In this document: positions 16,301-22,133 of the stretch, in pieces
Numbering within the stretch: position 1 is the first letter of the stretch
How the letters are laid out: every line of letters begins with the position of its first letter
NCBI GenBank assembly: GCA_964425255.1
Contig: CAYRMV010000046.1
Coordinates: forward strand, 1-22,133
Direction of reading: 5' to 3'
Origin: CAYRMV01 sp964425255
GTDB taxonomy: Bacteria > Bacteroidota > Bacteroidia > Flavobacteriales_D > Crocinitomicaceae
DNA length: 22,133 nucleotides
Notes under the pieces: model-generated
Databases searched by the model: none
What the model was told of the DNA's origin: nothing
Seen by the model: only the letters and a program-made list of their open reading frames with translations
Made by a program: the position numbers and the translations under genes

Positions 16301-17030
16301 GAATTTTTTCGATTCCTCCTAATGGGTTTTTCGGGTGTAAATATTCTAAGTTTTCAAGATTAAATTGACCCGTTGGCCCCAATTCGAAGTGGGAGAAAGC
16401 AAACTGTTTGCCGTCGATTTTTAGTTTTTGTTTTCCTGATTTGAATCGGATTTGACCTTTCGAAGTGCGGTTTTCTTCATCAAATTCAAAGTCAGAAAGG
16501 GCGATGTACAAATTAGAAAGGTTTATTTTTTCTTTTCCAAATACAATTTGAACATTGACCCCGTTGGCACGGATGTGTTTCAATTCTAATTTCGAACCGA
16601 AAGCACAAAATCCATCATACATTTTTTTGATGGTTTGTTGGATGGGTTTTTGTTCAGAAGGTTTTGTTTGAATGATTAGGGTTGGTTTCTCAATAAATAG
16701 AGATCGTATGGTCAATTCACCGACAAGTAATTTTGAAAAGGAATTAATTTTTAAATGAAGGTGTTCTAATTTGACTTCTTTAACTGGATTCGGTTTGTTT
16801 TTTTTTAGTGTTAAAGTAGCATTGTATAAATCAACTGTTTGGTTTTTAAAACCATATTTCACTTTGTCTACGTTCAATTGATACAAACCATTCGTTTCTT
16901 GATCAACCAAATATTGGAGTGTTTCTTTTAACCGAAATTTCAGGAGAAAAAATAAAGTTAAAACCACGCAAATAAGCAAGGTTGTAAAACCATAGAATAT
17001 TCTTCGGATGATTTTTTTGCGTGCGGTCAT
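13380..17030 (-). CDS. Giant AsmA-like envelope protein
   Basis: A 1216-residue protein with one N-terminal membrane helix (about 10-31, after MTARKKIIRR) and a very long, beta-rich periplasmic body. The first part has the AsmA-like pattern of short strands (VDLYNATLTLK, VKLEHLHLKINSFSKLLVGE, LTIRSLFIEKPTLIIQ). The C-terminal 150 residues (GTMDFYYEKLQLKKLK, LLGVVNFAANSFFLKQNN, RDKERWIINAWMKATLNGIFSSTGI) match what I recall as the conserved end of Bacteroidota AsmA-family proteins. AsmA/TamB relatives are thought to form grooves that carry phospholipids between membranes; that role here is inference. The start is ATG at 17028-17030, with a perfect -7 element 16 bases upstream. The gene is divergent from a sigma factor gene 108 bases away. 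It is unusually long for the AsmA group and has no obvious break. Confidence 0.85.
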   Translation of the reverse strand: MTARKKIIRRIFYGFTTLLICVVLTLFFLLKFRLKETLQYLVDQETNGLYQLNVDKVKYGFKNQTVDLYNATLTLKKNKPNPVKEVKLEHLHLKINSFSKLLVGELTIRSLFIEKPTLIIQTKPSEQKPIQQTIKKMYDGFCAFGSKLELKHIRANGVNVQIVFGKEKINLSNLYIALSDFEFDEENRTSKGQIRFKSGKQKLKIDGKQFAFSHFELGPTGQFNLENLEYLHPKNPLGGIEKIQTKKLRIKLKTDFFRQSNFEIDTLGIHESDIHFLPFQRQKVLNRDSILKSIPLFDEIAIHHVLIDNTKLSFHINQTKQVIALARQNLILDSLRINRQREFSIQRAVILNDSIRYSSKDRSIQLSFRSFSYQNKQLTLYSPAVSLQKKWINANRWNISSIRVDKISLDQLEINDLFDRKFETENLTLWHPTIQINHKQASSKTSELPSIQQQFSQTKNTFAQVIAKISEVYQTKKIHVINGEFHLRRPNQILDFTGISTTINYSKLISKKQSDYLIDVLEELKMKQVKLVQPDQSLLVDELAIYTKNQFFEFLAFQLQSNSFSTEIQKGKLRFMDLSNMDQHRLRLPHLEIQSMSMKTGTSKSQLGNVSEFYLQLDTALIDRIQLEIPGKNQPIFRSDLEQIEWKNVQISHKQASWNVLNGLIKRIQVAEHPDWKLQVSKGKIYERGLHLNAIQFESKHNAQNRGKIRDIDIQLPTSGITWKRFHIQSLDFFKPELEWQWKPEKKQNSTWSNKDFPEILVDRIYFERGTLTLEKRGKDVPIFSTTGKWEGEIRQFKTGGNKQAIRSMSDWLENGIEGKGKFHFTGDSLTYLNQANTIKLGEYQLSTKRLISLQKMIAWQKNILTSSYDIDFQGENFNWQNEAKAGNIRFLKWTASNKQLFLRETQFAPKKEAFTWLDEQAFQRTFFGLNQGNFTIKSLDLPELINNSLYHIPSIQLHEGAIYLAKDRTQAFEFGIEKPMLTEWIKQHDFPFRIDTLHLLETTILYEEKSAITERLSSVLLEQINGYVANIHQTNPLVDSLEIEANFNLNRIPMEKFIYKECYSDPSHPYRLHVLGKNMDLKQLSPLTKSILSIEILSGNASLFEANIIGNKDFSVGTMDFYYEKLQLKKLKDHDTLQKSFLLGVVNFAANSFFLKQNNDDRTYLHHERDKERWIINAWMKATLNGIFSSTGIISRRKAYRKYIKKKQLLSPVVV

Positions 17031-17046
17031 GTTTCGATATTCGTAC

Positions 17047-17054
17047 CAAACATA
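17047..17054 (-). promoter_or_regulatory. Promoter -7 element of the AsmA-like gene
   Basis: On the minus strand TATGTTTG (17054 to 17047) is an exact TAnnTTTG match ending 16 bases before the ATG at 17030. The matching -33 position is weak (CTG, no clear TTG). Confidence 0.5.
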
Positions 17055-17138
17055 CTCATTTTTACTCGATTTTCAGTAATTTTCTGCTCATGCTTGTTAC
17101 TTTTTGTTCACCTTTGCATTGTTCTGAAAAAAGACTAC

Positions 17139-17720
17139 GTGTTTAAGCGAAAAGAAAATAAAGCCAAGCAAGAAATCACCGAGGAGGAAGCGATTCGATT
17201 AGCGAAACATGACCATCGGTATTTTGGTGTGCTTTACGAAGCTCATTTTGCAGTGATATTTCGTTTTGTTTACCAGCGTTTGGGTGGGAAAGAAGAAATT
17301 GCAGGAGACTTGACTCAGCAAACCTTTTTTCAAGCAATGACGAAGATTCATCAATATGAAGATCGGGGAGGAGCATTTCGTTCTTGGCTTTTTCGAATAG
17401 CGCAAAATGAAGTCAATCAATTCTTTCGCAAAGAAAAACGAAACACGGAAGTCGAAATTCAAGCAACAATGTTGGTAGACTTGATGGATGAAGCTACGAT
17501 CAAACATGAGCAAGAAGCTGATTTTGAGCGAATAGTCAGCTATGTCAACGATTTGGAAAGCGAACAGCAAAATTTGATTGAATTGCGATTTTTTCAAGGC
17601 TTAAGTTTCAAAGAAATTGCCGAAATTTACCATTTGACTGAAGCAAACACCAAAATGCGCGTTTATCGTATTCTGGAAAAATTAAAAACAAAGTGGAGGG
17701 CGGAAAATGAGAACGTTTAA
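17139..17720 (+). CDS. ECF-type RNA polymerase sigma factor (first module)
   Basis: A 193-residue sigma-70 family protein that would direct RNA polymerase to a set of promoters. Region 2 covers about residues 25-90 (FGVLYEAHFAVIFRFVYQRL, LTQQTFFQAMTKI, FRSWLFRIAQNEVNQFFRKEKR). Region 4 is near the end (QNLIELRFFQGLSFKEIAEI followed by TEANTKMRVYRILEKLK). There is no region 3, as in ECF factors. The frame is open from TTG 17094, but GTG at 17139 is preferred because region 2 then begins at the usual distance and a near -7 element (CACCTTTG, 17109-17116) would lie upstream. The end overlaps the next gene by 14 bases, a common sign of a linked regulator. Divergent from the AsmA-like gene, so an envelope-related regulon is possible. 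Confidence 0.9.
   Translation: MFKRKENKAKQEITEEEAIRLAKHDHRYFGVLYEAHFAVIFRFVYQRLGGKEEIAGDLTQQTFFQAMTKIHQYEDRGGAFRSWLFRIAQNEVNQFFRKEKRNTEVEIQATMLVDLMDEATIKHEQEADFERIVSYVNDLESEQQNLIELRFFQGLSFKEIAEIYHLTEANTKMRVYRILEKLKTKWRAENENV
17695..17700 (+). promoter_or_regulatory. Shine-Dalgarno sequence for the tail-anchored protein
   Basis: GGAGGG sits 6 bases before the ATG at 17707, inside the 3' end of the sigma factor gene. Clear Shine-Dalgarno sequences are rare in this window, so this one supports both the start and the reality of the small gene. Confidence 0.7.
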
Positions 17721-17907
17721 ATATACCAAAGAACCCAAAAAGGACTCGATTTCAGATGAGCGTGTGAAACGTTACAAAGACTTTGCAACGCTCTCGCATT
17801 CGTATACTCGTTTGACAAAAAGACCCAAAAAACCGCTTTATCGGGATCCGAAATTATTTCTTTTTTTGCTGTTAATAGGGTTGATTGCTTTGTTGTTATT
17901 TCAATGA
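17707..17907 (+). CDS. Small tail-anchored membrane protein linked to the sigma factor
   Basis: A 66-residue protein with a basic, soluble N-terminal part of about 46 residues (KEPKKDSISDERVKRYKDF, TRLTKRPKKPLYRD) and a single C-terminal hydrophobic helix (LFLFLLLIGLIALLLFQ). It overlaps the sigma gene by 14 bases and has its own strong Shine-Dalgarno sequence, so the pair is probably translationally coupled. By position it could hold or modulate the sigma factor at the membrane, but it has no anti-sigma domain that I recognise, and it is shorter than ordinary anti-sigma factors. It could also be an assembly or stability factor unrelated to sigma control. Its last 12 bases overlap the end of the convergent S41-like gene. 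I recognise no family. Confidence 0.75.
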   Translation: MRTFKYTKEPKKDSISDERVKRYKDFATLSHSYTRLTKRPKKPLYRDPKLFLFLLLIGLIALLLFQ

Positions 17908-19410
17908 TTTCAATGCTGCTTTTACAACCGGATCGTCTTTAAACTTAGGTGCGTTTTTCTTTTTCTTCTTTTTGTATTTCCCAAGTGGAATCAGCGTTTC
18001 AGATTGAATTTCAACTTCCGGTTTTTTAATTGTTTGTTCGCTGCCGTCATGTAATTTTTCTAAATGAGTGGTAAACGTATTTGGATTGACAATGATTTCC
18101 ATTTTCGAGTTTTTTAACTTCAATGAAAGACCACCCGCGTTACCCGAATAGAAGGAACCACCAGAAGTAGAGCCAATGATTTTAGCTTGACGAAAGCTTT
18201 TTAAATGGCAAGCCAAAATGGATGCTGCTGAAAATGTACCTTCATCGGTTATAACCGCAATTTTTCCTTTGTAGAATAATGCTTTGTATTCTTCGGGTAA
18301 TTCGATTTTTTCTACAATTGTATGACCTTTCTTTTCAATTTTTCGAATTTTTCTCATCGCTTTAAGGTACGATTTTGAAAATTCATTTCGCGTTTTGAAT
18401 CCCATTTTATACATTTTCCACCAAGTAGATCGCTTGATAAATTGATATTTTCCAACATAAGTATCTTTCTCAACAAAATACCGAAGCATATCAATTTGGA
18501 TTTGTCCACCACCATTTCCACGAAGGTCTATGATCAGGTTTTCAATTTTTTTCTTTTTGAGTTTTTCGAAAGATTCTTTTAAAAATTTCTCATATGCTCC
18601 ACCAGACGCATCTTTAAATGTTTCAAATTGGAAGTAACCATATTTATTGTTTTCAATTTTAAAGTAACCAAATTTCTCCTTCGTTTTATCCTCTTCCAGT
18701 TCTAATCGTTCTTGAATTGTATGAATCATCGGGTATCCAAGAAGGACAAACTGCTTTAGCGTATCTTTTTTGAAAACATATTTTACTTCAATGTTTTGTT
18801 TTTTGCTCGGAACAGCCAAGTAACGATAAAAATCAAACAATTGTCCAGCAACATGGTACTTATAATCAATGCCGTTTTCATCGGATGAAATGTATGGGGC
18901 AATTAATTCCATCCATTGGTTGATGCTTATTTCATCAATTTCTAGAATTTCAATACCACCCGTTAAAATTTCTTTTGGTTTTCTTTTTTTCGCTTTCGGA
19001 TTCGGTTTTGTGGCAACTAAATCATCTGGATGTGTCGGAGCGATGTATAATTTTTTATTTATCATCACAACGTCAAAAGGCAAACACTGTTTTTTGGAAC
19101 CCCAATCTCGAATCACTGTTTTTGTTGGGATTACACTTGTATGACCACAATTTATTTTTCCTAAAGCCACTGAATATGCTTTGTAAATTTCAATTGGTGA
19201 ACGAACTTCTTGCAGTTTATCTTCCAATTCATCAAAAACACGATCCAACGAGTCTTTTGAAATGTGCATAGTTGGATTTGCTTCTAGTGCACTAAATCCA
19301 AGTTTAAATTGTATAAAATCATCTTGTTGTTTTTTGATTTTAGCAGAGTTTTGACTGAATAAAAAAGAGGAAAGTACAACAAAAAGAGTGGTTAATAAAG
19401 GTGTTTTCAT
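17896..19410 (-). CDS. Secreted S41-family peptidase-like protein
   Basis: A 504-residue protein with an N-terminal signal peptide (MKTPLLTTLFVVLSSFLFSQ), so exported. The S41 core lies at about 260-430: KYGYFQFETFKDASGGAYEKF, NLIIDLRGNGGGQIQIDMLRYF and AVITDEGTFSAASILA, where S394 is the expected nucleophile. The lysine that CtpA-type enzymes carry 25 residues after the serine appears to be absent (IIGSTSGGS), so the protein may use the tricorn/IRBP-like arrangement or be inactive. A region around 150-175 (GGIEILEIDEISINQWMELI) may be a PDZ-like segment. The C-terminus is very lysine-rich. It has its own promoter, 33 bases downstream of the TPR gene, and its end overlaps the small tail-anchored gene by 12 bases tail to tail. 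Substrate unknown. Confidence 0.85.
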   Translation of the reverse strand: MKTPLLTTLFVVLSSFLFSQNSAKIKKQQDDFIQFKLGFSALEANPTMHISKDSLDRVFDELEDKLQEVRSPIEIYKAYSVALGKINCGHTSVIPTKTVIRDWGSKKQCLPFDVVMINKKLYIAPTHPDDLVATKPNPKAKKRKPKEILTGGIEILEIDEISINQWMELIAPYISSDENGIDYKYHVAGQLFDFYRYLAVPSKKQNIEVKYVFKKDTLKQFVLLGYPMIHTIQERLELEEDKTKEKFGYFKIENNKYGYFQFETFKDASGGAYEKFLKESFEKLKKKKIENLIIDLRGNGGGQIQIDMLRYFVEKDTYVGKYQFIKRSTWWKMYKMGFKTRNEFSKSYLKAMRKIRKIEKKGHTIVEKIELPEEYKALFYKGKIAVITDEGTFSAASILACHLKSFRQAKIIGSTSGGSFYSGNAGGLSLKLKNSKMEIIVNPNTFTTHLEKLHDGSEQTIKKPEVEIQSETLIPLGKYKKKKKKNAPKFKDDPVVKAALKSLK

Positions 19411-19425
19411 TCAATTATTTTTTTG

Positions 19426-19455
19426 CAAAAGTAATTAGTTAATTTACATTGTCAA
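19426..19455 (-). promoter_or_regulatory. Promoter of the S41-like gene
   Basis: On the minus strand TTG (19455 to 19453) is followed after 19 bases by TACTTTTG (19433 to 19426), a perfect -33/-7 pair for this phylum. The -7 element ends 15 bases before the ATG at 19410. The -33 part lies inside the last codons of the upstream TPR gene. Confidence 0.7.
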
Positions 19456-20427
19456 TGACCGAAGTTTCTTTTTTGCTTCGGATTTGTAGTAAGTGTTTTG
19501 ATCGATGATTTGTTCTAAGATTTCTTTTGCTTTTGAAATTTCGTTTAATTGAATGTAAGTCAAAGCTAAATACCAATTTGCTTCTTCTTGAAAATTAGTT
19601 GTTTCGTTTGATTTTACTTGTTGAAAATTGTTTTTAGCCGCTTGAAAATCTCCTAGATTATACAAACAAAAAGCACTGTAAAACTGTGCGTTAACATCGT
19701 TTGGATATGTTTTTAGAACATGATTACAGCGGTTTAAAGCTTGTTTGAAATTGCCGTTTTGGAGTTGAGAAGCCATTTCAGATATAAAAAGATGATAGCT
19801 AACACGTTCTGCTTTCCAATCAGGTTGTTGATTGGTATGCGTTTCACCTTCAAATTCAGCTGGTGTACCAGACATTGTAATTGTATTTGTTTCGATGGTA
19901 TTTTCATGTCGAATTCCACGATAATCGACTAGTTTAATGCCAGAAACATAAATTTCTTTGCTTTTTTTAAGTATAATTTCATTCAAAACAACTTGATCAC
20001 TTTGTTTTGCTTTGTGAAGAGGTAAAGTGCCAATTTGGATCGGCTCTTCCATTTCTGGTGACTCATTTTGTTGCTCAATATTTTTTTTAGAAGGTTGAAC
20101 AGGTAATTTTATTTGATCAATTTTAGGGATTTCTACTAGTTTTTCAATGGAATCGGGTAGTGCCCAGTCATTTTGATCCCATTTTTTTTGATGAGCTATT
20201 TTTTCTTTTTCTGAATTTTTCTCTTTCAATTGTATAAATACAAAGAAACTCAATAGAAAGGCGCCAATGATAATCGAAGCAATAAATTTGTTTCGGTTGA
20301 ATTTTCGCTTTCCCGTTTTATTTGCCTCAGGAAATTGACGAAATCCCTCTTGTGCATCTTGTTCGAATGCAGAAAAATGATTTTCATCCGAATTCATGAG
20401 TTTGATATTTTTATTCGAAGATTCCAT
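19444..20427 (-). CDS. One-TM protein with TPR region, partner of a sigma factor
   Basis: A 327-residue protein whose start overlaps the end of the sigma gene by 17 bases. Residues 1-47 are predicted cytoplasmic and include FEQDAQEGF at 21-29, a short motif I recall from many Bacteroidota proteins of the sigma/anti-sigma type. One membrane helix spans about 48-66. A Gln/Lys/Glu-rich linker follows to about 140. Residues from about 212 to the end hold three or so TPR-like helix pairs (FKQALNRCNHVLKTYPNDVNAQFYSAFCLYNLGDFQAAKNNF, given here in parts: ALNRCNHVLKTYPNDV, FCLYNLGDFQAAKNNF, LALTYIQLNEISKAKEIL). Position and topology suggest a sigma-linked sensor or regulator reading the periplasm, but no classical anti-sigma domain is visible. 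An in-frame ATG at codon 11 is also possible. Confidence 0.8.
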   Translation of the reverse strand: MESSNKNIKLMNSDENHFSAFEQDAQEGFRQFPEANKTGKRKFNRNKFIASIIIGAFLLSFFVFIQLKEKNSEKEKIAHQKKWDQNDWALPDSIEKLVEIPKIDQIKLPVQPSKKNIEQQNESPEMEEPIQIGTLPLHKAKQSDQVVLNEIILKKSKEIYVSGIKLVDYRGIRHENTIETNTITMSGTPAEFEGETHTNQQPDWKAERVSYHLFISEMASQLQNGNFKQALNRCNHVLKTYPNDVNAQFYSAFCLYNLGDFQAAKNNFQQVKSNETTNFQEEANWYLALTYIQLNEISKAKEILEQIIDQNTYYKSEAKKKLRSLTM

Positions 20428-20983
20428 CGTGTCGAAGCATAAGTATTTTTAAATTTCGTTTTCCATTTTGAATTGCACTTTTAACTGTGTTCAAAGAAAT
20501 CCCTAATTGATCAGCAATTTCGATGTAGCTTTTACAGTCTAAGTAAAACATGCGAACGCATTGTGCTTGTTCTATTTTTAGTTCGTTGAGTGCTTGTTCA
20601 AGTGTTGTCAATCTAAATTCATGCAATTCAGAAGGTGATTGATCGTCCAATGCAAGATGTACAGTATCTATGTTTTCATGTCTGTCCTTCTTTTTGCGGT
20701 GGTATTGAAAACATTCATTTTTAGTCACTTGATAGAGCCAACTTTTAAAATTGCTGATAGAATGCTTGCTTATTTTGTCAGAAAGGTTAGACATGATTTC
20801 AGCAGTAATATCTTGTGCAACCGTTTCATTTTGTGTATATTTCAAACAAACACCAAGAACTAATTGAATGTATCTTTCATAGAGAATTTCAAAAGCAAGC
20901 GAATCTTGTTCTTCTTTAATAAGAGTAACTAAATCATCATCTGATAGTGTTTTGTATCGCTTTTTTTTGAACGAAAAGAGCAT
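20411..20983 (-). CDS. ECF-type RNA polymerase sigma factor (second module)
   Basis: A 190-residue sigma-70 family protein. Region 2 spans about 25-95 (LAFEILYERYIQLVLGVCLK, AQDITAEIMSNL, FKSWLYQVTKNECFQYHRKKKD). Region 4 spans about 125-185 (LEQALNELKIEQAQCVRMFY, YIEIADQLGISLNTVKSAIQ, NGKRNLKILM). ATG at 20981-20983 is the start, preceded by an AGAGG sequence. A one-mismatch -7 element (TAATTTCG, 21028 to 21021) lies 37 bases upstream. It overlaps the TPR membrane-protein gene by 17 bases and may share a transcript with it; the S41-like gene beyond has a separate promoter too. Divergent from pfkA, whose control by this factor is possible but unsupported. The regulon is unknown. Confidence 0.9.
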   Translation of the reverse strand: MLFSFKKKRYKTLSDDDLVTLIKEEQDSLAFEILYERYIQLVLGVCLKYTQNETVAQDITAEIMSNLSDKISKHSISNFKSWLYQVTKNECFQYHRKKKDRHENIDTVHLALDDQSPSELHEFRLTTLEQALNELKIEQAQCVRMFYLDCKSYIEIADQLGISLNTVKSAIQNGKRNLKILMLRHDGIFE

Positions 20984-21056
20984 TTTTCCTCTATTAATTT
21001 CTTACTTTTACAATGGATGTCGAAATTAGGGATTTTCCATAAACTGAATAATAAAT

Positions 21057-22028
21057 ATGAAAAATATTGCATTTTTAACTTCTGGAGGCGATAGTCCTGG
21101 CATGAATGCGTGTATTCGTTCCATTGTAAAATCATGTCTTCACCGTGGGATTGTGCCTTTTGGCGTGAAAGATGGTTTCAGAGGTTTGCTAGAAGGAGCT
21201 TATTTAAAAATGACTTATTCAGACGTAGACAATATTATTCAACGAGGTGGGACTATTCTAGGAACTGCAAGATGTCCAGAATTTAAATCAGCTGAAAACA
21301 GAAAAAAGGCGATAGCACATTTAGAAGACCATGCCATTGATGGATTGATTGTCGTTGGAGGTGATGGTTCTTTTACTGGTGCACATGTTCTATCACTTGA
21401 AACGGGTATACCTATTATAGGAATACCTGGGACGATCGATAACGATATATATGGAACCGATCATACAATAGGATACGACACAGCGTTGAACACAGTGGTG
21501 GATGCTATTGATAAGATACGAGATACCGCCTACAGTCATAAACGAATATTTTTCATTGAGGTCATGGGTAGGAATGCAGGGTTTATTGCTTTGAATTCTG
21601 CTGTAGCATCAGGAGCTGAAGATGTCCTTATACCAGAAGAAGTGACTAACATTGATCTTCTAGTGGAACAGTTGCAAACACATAATAAAGGTAAACGCAG
21701 TTCAATTGTTGTCGTATCTGAGGGCGACGATGCGGGAGGTGTATTGGATGTTGTCTCAAAAGTAAAACCCTACTTAGAAGGATATGATATTCGTGCTACT
21801 ATATTAGGACACATACAACGAGGTGGGAATCCTTCTGCATTTGACCGAATTTTAGCCACAAGAATGGGTGACTTAGCGGTTCATCTATTATTAAATGGAG
21901 AAAAAAGTCTGATGATAGGAAGTAAAGGCGATGAATTAGCGACAATTTCGATTGAATCTGGCATCAAATTACACAGCAAACCGAACCTAGAAAAGCTAGA
22001 TTTAATAAAAAGAATGCAAACGAGATAG
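21057..22028 (+). CDS. pfkA: ATP-dependent 6-phosphofructokinase
   Basis: The enzyme phosphorylates fructose 6-phosphate to fructose 1,6-bisphosphate, the committing step of glycolysis, in the cytoplasm. The 323-residue product has the bacterial PfkA features in order: LTSGGDSPGMNA at 8-18, RGGTILGTARCPEF, GGDGS at 101-105, PGTIDNDIYGTDHTIGYDTA with catalytic D128, EVMGRNAGFIA, and GHIQRGGNPSAFDRILATRMG. The Gly after GGD (GGDGS, not GGDD) points to ATP rather than pyrophosphate as phosphoryl donor. The start at 21057 is natural because the glycine-rich motif follows at once. It is divergent from the second sigma gene, 73 bases apart. I found no exact -7 element before it. A weak AT-rich inverted repeat (22028-22036 with 22049-22057) follows the stop. 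Confidence 0.96.
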   Translation: MKNIAFLTSGGDSPGMNACIRSIVKSCLHRGIVPFGVKDGFRGLLEGAYLKMTYSDVDNIIQRGGTILGTARCPEFKSAENRKKAIAHLEDHAIDGLIVVGGDGSFTGAHVLSLETGIPIIGIPGTIDNDIYGTDHTIGYDTALNTVVDAIDKIRDTAYSHKRIFFIEVMGRNAGFIALNSAVASGAEDVLIPEEVTNIDLLVEQLQTHNKGKRSSIVVVSEGDDAGGVLDVVSKVKPYLEGYDIRATILGHIQRGGNPSAFDRILATRMGDLAVHLLLNGEKSLMIGSKGDELATISIESGIKLHSKPNLEKLDLIKRMQTR

Positions 22029-22133
22029 TTTTTTAATATTTCAGAATGTTAAAAAACAACGTTTTACACTTAGGTATGAAAAATAATTAAAAAAAGATTG
22101 TTGAAAACGCTTGTCAAATGAAAAAGAGTGCCT

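Noticed and set aside
17094..17138. TTG 17094 as the start of the first sigma factor
   Set aside because: The extra residues (LLFVHLCIVL) are hydrophobic and unlike sigma N-termini, and they overlap the likely promoter region.
22028..22057. Inverted repeat after pfkA as a terminator
   Set aside because: The 9-bp stem is almost all A-T with a 12-base loop and no T tract after it; too weak to call.
22118..22133. ATG at 22118 as the start of a further gene
   Set aside because: Only five codons are visible before the window ends, with no promoter element, so a gene cannot be supported.

Overview
The window reads as chromosomal DNA of a member of the Bacteroidota, most likely a Flavobacteriales relative (Crocinitomicaceae/Fluviicola-like is my guess, not something I can prove). 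The signs are two adjacent secreted proteins ending in the type IX secretion (T9SS) type-B, gliding-associated C-terminal domain, a long-form urocanate hydratase, ECF sigma factors followed by overlapping membrane-protein genes, few Shine-Dalgarno sequences, and several perfect matches to the Bacteroidota -7 promoter element TAnnTTTG. Base composition is about 35-40% G+C, with two local departures: a GC-rich patch at about 7670-7940 and an AT-rich gene at 12934-13317.

Layout. Positions 1-2926 hold the 3' end of one T9SS cargo gene and a complete paralogue, closed by a strong terminator. Urocanate hydratase (hutU, 3028-5025) follows as a lone histidine-degradation gene. It converges on an AraC-type regulator (5084-5944), with a long hairpin between them. 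A DUF983 membrane/zinc-ribbon protein (6036-6368) faces a cytochrome b561-like protein (6388-6954). A gene-poor stretch (6955-7341) leads to a broken lipoprotein gene (7342-7941) with at least three lesions, ending in a good terminator. A CYTH phosphatase-like gene (8072-8533) is read away from an apparent four-gene plus-strand cluster: a membrane-bound lytic transglycosylase with a solute-binding domain (8675-10117), miaA (10132-11043), and an ABC exporter ATPase plus MacB/LolC-like permease (11062-12892). An AT-rich orphan (12934-13317) and a giant AsmA-like envelope protein (13380-17030, minus strand) come next.

The right third is dominated by two separate ECF sigma modules. The first is a sigma factor (17139-17720) overlapping a 66-residue tail-anchored protein (17707-17907). 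The second lies on the minus strand: a sigma factor (20411-20983) overlapping a one-TM protein with a periplasmic TPR region (19444-20427), followed by an S41 peptidase-like secreted protein with its own promoter. A complete ATP-dependent phosphofructokinase (21057-22028) ends the window.

Taken together, much of the content concerns the cell envelope: secreted adhesin-like proteins, peptidoglycan cleavage, an exporter, AsmA-like lipid handling and envelope-type sigma modules. Housekeeping genes (hutU, miaA, pfkA) are interspersed. I see no CRISPR array, insertion sequence, tRNA, rRNA or phage gene. No clearly new defence or mobile system is visible. The most unusual items are the two sigma/membrane-protein pairs, the degenerate ABC ATPase, the mosaic pseudogene and the AT-rich orphan.
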